A DNA stretch of 64,000 nt from Loktanella sp. M215. Its GTDB lineage: Bacteria; Pseudomonadota; Alphaproteobacteria; Rhodobacterales; Rhodobacteraceae. Where the stretch lies: the NCBI RefSeq assembly GCF_021735925.1, contig NZ_WMEA01000001.1, positions 1-64,000 on the forward strand, written 5' to 3'. The notes under the pieces are model-generated. The model ran no database searches and was not told the DNA's origin. It saw only the letters and a list, made by a program, of their open reading frames with translations. Both the position numbers and the translations under genes were made by a program. Each line of letters starts with the position of its first letter. Within the stretch, counting starts at the first letter, position 1. This document shows positions 61,386-64,000 of the stretch, piece after piece.

Positions 61386-61598
61386 ATGGCATCGCTTAAC
61401 TCGACCCGCATGAACCCCGCCCTGACCGGCGGCATGACGTCCGGCCTCTTTACCGCCCTCGTCTCCCGTCTGGGGGCCTGGAACGACGCGCGCATCACGC
61501 GCAAGTCACTGTCCCAGCTGTCCGCCCGTGAACTCGACGACATCGGCCTGTCCTACGGCGACATCAACGACGTCGCCTCGGGTGGCCTGCGCCGCTAA
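61386..61598 (+). CDS. DUF1127 small protein
   Basis: A 70-residue protein with a C-terminal DUF1127 motif (RKSLSQLSARELDDIGLSYGDI). In Rhodobacter sphaeroides a DUF1127 protein (CcaF1) is stress-induced and binds RNA, with sRNAs processed from its 3' UTR; the present gene has only about 25 bases before a single terminator, so such a tail is not seen. Good ribosome site CAGGAG before the ATG at 61386. Start at 61386 rather than 61317 (the extra part lacks conservation). Confidence 0.85.
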   Translation: MASLNSTRMNPALTGGMTSGLFTALVSRLGAWNDARITRKSLSQLSARELDDIGLSYGDINDVASGGLRR

Positions 61599-61623
61599 GG
61601 CCAGCCCTGCGACCGACACAGAC

Positions 61624-61658
61624 AAATGCCGCGCCCGGATCACTCCGGCGCGGCATTT
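61624..61658 (+). terminator. Rho-independent terminator after the DUF1127 gene
   Basis: AAATGCCGCG and CGCGGCATTT arms (10 pairs), continued by CCGGA/TCCGG with a one-base bulge and loop TCAC. The A/T ends make it usable from both strands. The strongest hairpin in the window. Confidence 0.8.
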
Positions 61659-61706
61659 CCATGTCCAGTCCTGCGCCAGCGCGATCCCCGCGACCGCGCG
61701 CGGACC

Positions 61707-62051
61707 TTAACCCTGCACCAGCCGGATCACCCGCGCCACGGCGATCGAGGCCGGATCCGGCTGCATGACCCAGGCACCGGCCCGCTCCAGCGGGCGTCCT
61801 TCGGCCAGCATGGTCAGCTTCTCGGTGTAGGTCGGCGCATCGAATGTCGCCATCAGCAGGGCCTTGAACCCCAGACCCACCACCAGCGCAAGGCAGAGGC
61901 CACGCCACGGAAATGCCAGCGTCGCGGCGTGCGGACACGGCACGATCAGGTTGTCTCCGTTCAAAATCAGATCGTAGCCGCCGGCCAGCTTGCGCCGGTG
62001 CCGCATGATCCGTCCAATGCGAAGTTCAAAAGGCTTGTGCTCAAGTGCCAT
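61707..62051 (-). CDS. Hypothetical membrane protein
   Basis: A 114-residue protein with one clear helix (GLCLALVVGLGFKALLMATF, about 50-69) after a basic N-terminal part (LRIGRIMRHRRKLAGG) and a C-terminal segment with PTYTEKLTMLAEGRPLER. I do not recognise a family. Start at 62051 (MALEHKPFEL) is preferred over 62126. Flanked by the DUF1127 terminator and prmA. Confidence 0.7.
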   Translation of the reverse strand: MALEHKPFELRIGRIMRHRRKLAGGYDLILNGDNLIVPCPHAATLAFPWRGLCLALVVGLGFKALLMATFDAPTYTEKLTMLAEGRPLERAGAWVMQPDPASIAVARVIRLVQG

Positions 62052-62145
62052 GACAGTCTCCAGAGGCCCCCACCTCTCGGGACTAAAACTGTCGTCGAAT
62101 TGTGGCAATTTCAAGGCACGCCGCAATTCGGTACCGATTTTCGCC

Positions 62146-63012
62146 TTATTTGGTCAGGGTTAGCGTCGTCCAGTCAACAATGCTGTCGCGACGCACCTCA
62201 TTGAACCCGGCGCGTGCATAAACCTCTGACACCGCGTCCGCCTGTTCGTTCAGAATCCCCGACAGAATCGCTGTGCCACCCGTTTGCGTGGCCCGCGCCA
62301 TGTCGTCCGCCAGCGCGATCAGCGGCCCTTTCAGGATATTGGCAAAGACCAGATCGAAAGGCGCCGCCGCCGCAAGTTCCCCAGCGTCAAAGCCCGCCGC
62401 CACGACGCAGCGCACCCGGCCCTCCAGCCCGTTCGCCGCCACGTTGACCGTCGCGACCTCGACCGCCGTGGGGTCGATGTCCGACGCCAGCACGACGTTC
62501 GGACTGACATGCGCAGCCGCCATCGCCAGCACCGCTGTCCCGCAGCCTACATCGATGACGTTTTGCGGCACGAACCCTGCCTCGACCATGCGGTCGAAGG
62601 CCAGCAGACAGCCCAGCGTCGTGCCGTGATGCCCGGTGCCAAAGGCCATCGCGGCCTCGATCAGCAACGGCACGCGCCCAGCCGGCACCTTGTCCGCATC
62701 GTGGCTGCCATAGACAAAAAAGCGCCCCGCATCGACGGGCGGCAGATCGCGCCGTACCTTGGCGACCCAATCCTCGTCCGGCACGTCAGAGACGTTGAAG
62801 TCCTTGACCCCATGCACCATCGCCAGCACCGCCAGCCCCGCCCGGTCCGGCGGGTCGGTGAAATAGGCGGCCACCTCGAACAGGCCGGACCCGTCCTCGA
62901 CCTCGAAGACGCCGATGCCCGTGGGCTCCGGCTGCAACGCCTCAAGTGCGGCGGCCAGCCCTTCGGCCACCTCGCGTCCCATCGTCGTCGTCAATGCGGT
63001 ATAGGTTGTCAT
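62146..63012 (-). CDS. prmA: Ribosomal protein L11 methyltransferase
   Basis: PrmA (288 residues) trimethylates ribosomal protein L11. A N-terminal targeting domain (to about 100) precedes the class I methyltransferase core: AMAFGTGHHGTTLGCLLAFD, VIDVGCGTAVLAMAAAHV (SAM), ASDIDPTAVEVATVNVAANG, FDLVFANILKGPLIAL (NPPF-equivalent). ATG at 63012 chosen by family. Own promoter at 63038-63066. Confidence 0.95.
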   Translation of the reverse strand: MTTYTALTTTMGREVAEGLAAALEALQPEPTGIGVFEVEDGSGLFEVAAYFTDPPDRAGLAVLAMVHGVKDFNVSDVPDEDWVAKVRRDLPPVDAGRFFVYGSHDADKVPAGRVPLLIEAAMAFGTGHHGTTLGCLLAFDRMVEAGFVPQNVIDVGCGTAVLAMAAAHVSPNVVLASDIDPTAVEVATVNVAANGLEGRVRCVVAAGFDAGELAAAAPFDLVFANILKGPLIALADDMARATQTGGTAILSGILNEQADAVSEVYARAGFNEVRRDSIVDWTTLTLTK

Positions 63013-63037
63013 GGCGCCTGTCTCCTGTCCTTGGCGC

Positions 63038-63066
63038 CAGTTAGGCGCAAGCGGGCAAGGCGTCAA
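63038..63066 (-). promoter_or_regulatory. Predicted promoter of prmA
   Basis: TTGACG, 17 bases, TAACTG on the minus strand, about 25 bases before the ATG. It starts just after the msrA terminator. Confidence 0.48.
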
Positions 63067-63072
63067 ATGCGA

Positions 63073-63101
63073 AAGGCCCCGGCGTGTCCCGCCGGGGCCT
63101 T
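63073..63101 (-). terminator. Rho-independent terminator of msrA
   Basis: AAGGCCCCGGCG / CGCCGGGGCCTT, a perfect 12-base stem with loop of five, directly after the msrA stop. T-run short (TTT). Confidence 0.8.
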
Positions 63102-63109
63102 GTCATGGG

Positions 63110-63757
63110 TCAGGCGTTCACGCCGATCGGGCAGGTGACGCCGGTGCCACCGATCCCGCAATAGCCGTTGGGGTTCTTCGCCAGATACTGCTGGTGATAG
63201 CCTTCGGCAAAGTAGAACGCAGGCGCATCCTTGATCTCGCTCGTGATGGCACCATAACCGGCCGCCGTCAGGCGCGGCTGGAACGTCTGCTTGCTGGCCT
63301 CTGCCGCCGCCAACTGGTCGGCCGTGGTAGCATAGATGCCGGACCGGTACTGCGTGCCCGCATCGTTGCCCTGCCGCATGCCCTGGGTCGGATCGTGACC
63401 TTCCCAGAAAACCTGCAGCAGGTCGTCATAGCCGATCTTCGCAGGATCATAGACGACGCGCACGACCTCGTTATGGCCGGTCTTGCCGCTGCAGACCTCT
63501 TCATAGGTGGGGTTCGGCGTATAGCCCCCGGCATAGCCGACGGCGGTCGTCGTGACACCGTCCAGCTTCCAGAACATCCGCTCGACGCCCCAGAAACAGC
63601 CCATCCCGAAGATCGCGACCGCGTGCCCTGCGGGAACATCGTGGATCGGCGTATCGAGGACAAAGTGCATCTTTTCGGTCGGGATCGCCTGATCGCGGCC
63701 CTTCAGGGCATTCTCGGGGGTGACCATCTCTGATTCGGCGCGGGACATGAAGAACAT
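63110..63757 (-). CDS. msrA: Peptide-methionine (S)-S-oxide reductase MsrA
   Basis: MsrA (215 residues) repairs oxidised methionine. [15 protein letters not shown] contains the catalytic Cys54 in GCFWG, followed by [31 protein letters not shown] and YCGIGGTGV, the recycling Cys region near the end with PNGYCG and TCPIGV. Start at 63757 ([12 protein letters not shown]); 63748 possible. Cytoplasmic, no signal peptide. Confidence 0.95.
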   Translation of the reverse strand: MFFMSRAESEMVTPENALKGRDQAIPTEKMHFVLDTPIHDVPAGHAVAIFGMGCFWGVERMFWKLDGVTTTAVGYAGGYTPNPTYEEVCSGKTGHNEVVRVVYDPAKIGYDDLLQVFWEGHDPTQGMRQGNDAGTQYRSGIYATTADQLAAAEASKQTFQPRLTAAGYGAITSEIKDAPAFYFAEGYHQQYLAKNPNGYCGIGGTGVTCPIGVNA

Positions 63758-63909
63758 GTGAAAATCTCCTGTTCGGGGTGCAGGCACAATATAGGCGTTC
63801 TTCACCGCAATGCCACGCCGCAACACGCCTTTGTCGCAGGTCCCCTTGCGACCGTCACGCGGGTGTGACCAACTGTGGCACGACGCCCACCCATCCGCAG
63901 GACAGTTCC

Positions 63910-64000
63910 ATGACGATCACGTCGCGTACCGGCACCCACCTCACCGTTCTCGTGATGCTGGGTGTGTCGCACTTGCTGAACGACATGATGCAATCCCTGA
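63910..64000 (+). CDS. MFS transporter, Fsr-like, start of gene
   Basis: First 30 codons of a rightward gene cut by the window edge: [20 protein letters not shown] then [23 protein letters not shown] is the characteristic start of the fosmidomycin-resistance (Fsr/YfnC-type) major facilitator family. Specificity unknown. Confidence 0.7.
   Translation, partial: MTITSRTGTHLTVLVMLGVSHLLNDMMQSL

Overview
This 64-kb window is chromosomal DNA from an alphaproteobacterium, almost certainly a Rhodobacterales (Roseobacter-group) marine-type bacterium. The evidence is high GC coding DNA, three tandem peptide deformylase genes, the cobW-cobN-cobO block, a cbiX gene with a His/Cys-rich tail, the ruvCAB-ybgC-tolQRAB-pal-cpoB-tilS-ftsH order, and small families I associate with Rhodobacteraceae (DUF6732, DUF1127). 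I do not name a genus. There is no rRNA, tRNA, CRISPR array, phage or transposase that I can recognise.

Layout. 1-5040: ychF (cut by the window edge), a Pmp3-like membrane peptide, trpA, three overlapping deformylase-family genes, a PatB-type aminotransferase and a small unknown. 5136-12017: a leftward cobalamin block (DUF6732, cbiX, cobH, cobL, cobI, a cbiG-cobJ fusion, cobM). 12244-15104: a frameshifted Hint-domain gene, a glutathionyl-hydroquinone reductase and a degenerate receiver protein. 15251-17465: DUF1636, cobC, cobD. 17516-22860: a lytic transglycosylase, a small unknown and smc. 23054-32107: an adenosylcobalamin riboswitch, then cbiM, cobW, a GNAT enzyme, cobN, another GNAT enzyme, cidA/lrgB and a frameshifted cobO. 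32109-39328: accessory metabolism (cupin, TPP enzyme, FMN reductase, VOC protein), a split MnmC pair, an EamA transporter and an HWE histidine kinase. 39437-49134: slt, dapA, ycaQ, a K+ channel-like protein, smpB, sseA, an aromatic aminotransferase, pdeM and a MOSC protein. 49202-61090: ftsH, tilS, cpoB, pal, tolB, tolA, tolR, tolQ, ybgC, an unknown, ruvB, ruvA and ruvC, all leftward. 61386-64000: a DUF1127 protein, a membrane protein, prmA, msrA and the start of an Fsr-like MFS exporter.

How the genes work together. The main theme is B12 synthesis and cobalt handling: two chelatase systems (CbiX and CobN), a cobalt-uptake permease under a B12 riboswitch, a His-rich CobW, ring methylases and contraction enzymes (CobI, CobJ, CobM, CobL, CobH), and the late enzymes CobO, CobC and CobD. 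The second theme is the cell envelope: the Tol-Pal system, two transglycosylases and FtsH.

The least ordinary features are two families of short palindromic repeats scattered between genes. One family resembles terminators and the other resembles REP elements. Copies of both lie in frame inside cobN. Two genes (cobO and the Hint gene) carry single-base frameshifts. The deformylase trio shows stepwise loss of the active-site motifs. Two aerobic/anaerobic signatures of B12 synthesis are mixed (full CbiG fused to CobJ; CbiX together with CobN). I found no convincing wholly new system. The repeats inside cobN are the most interesting signal.
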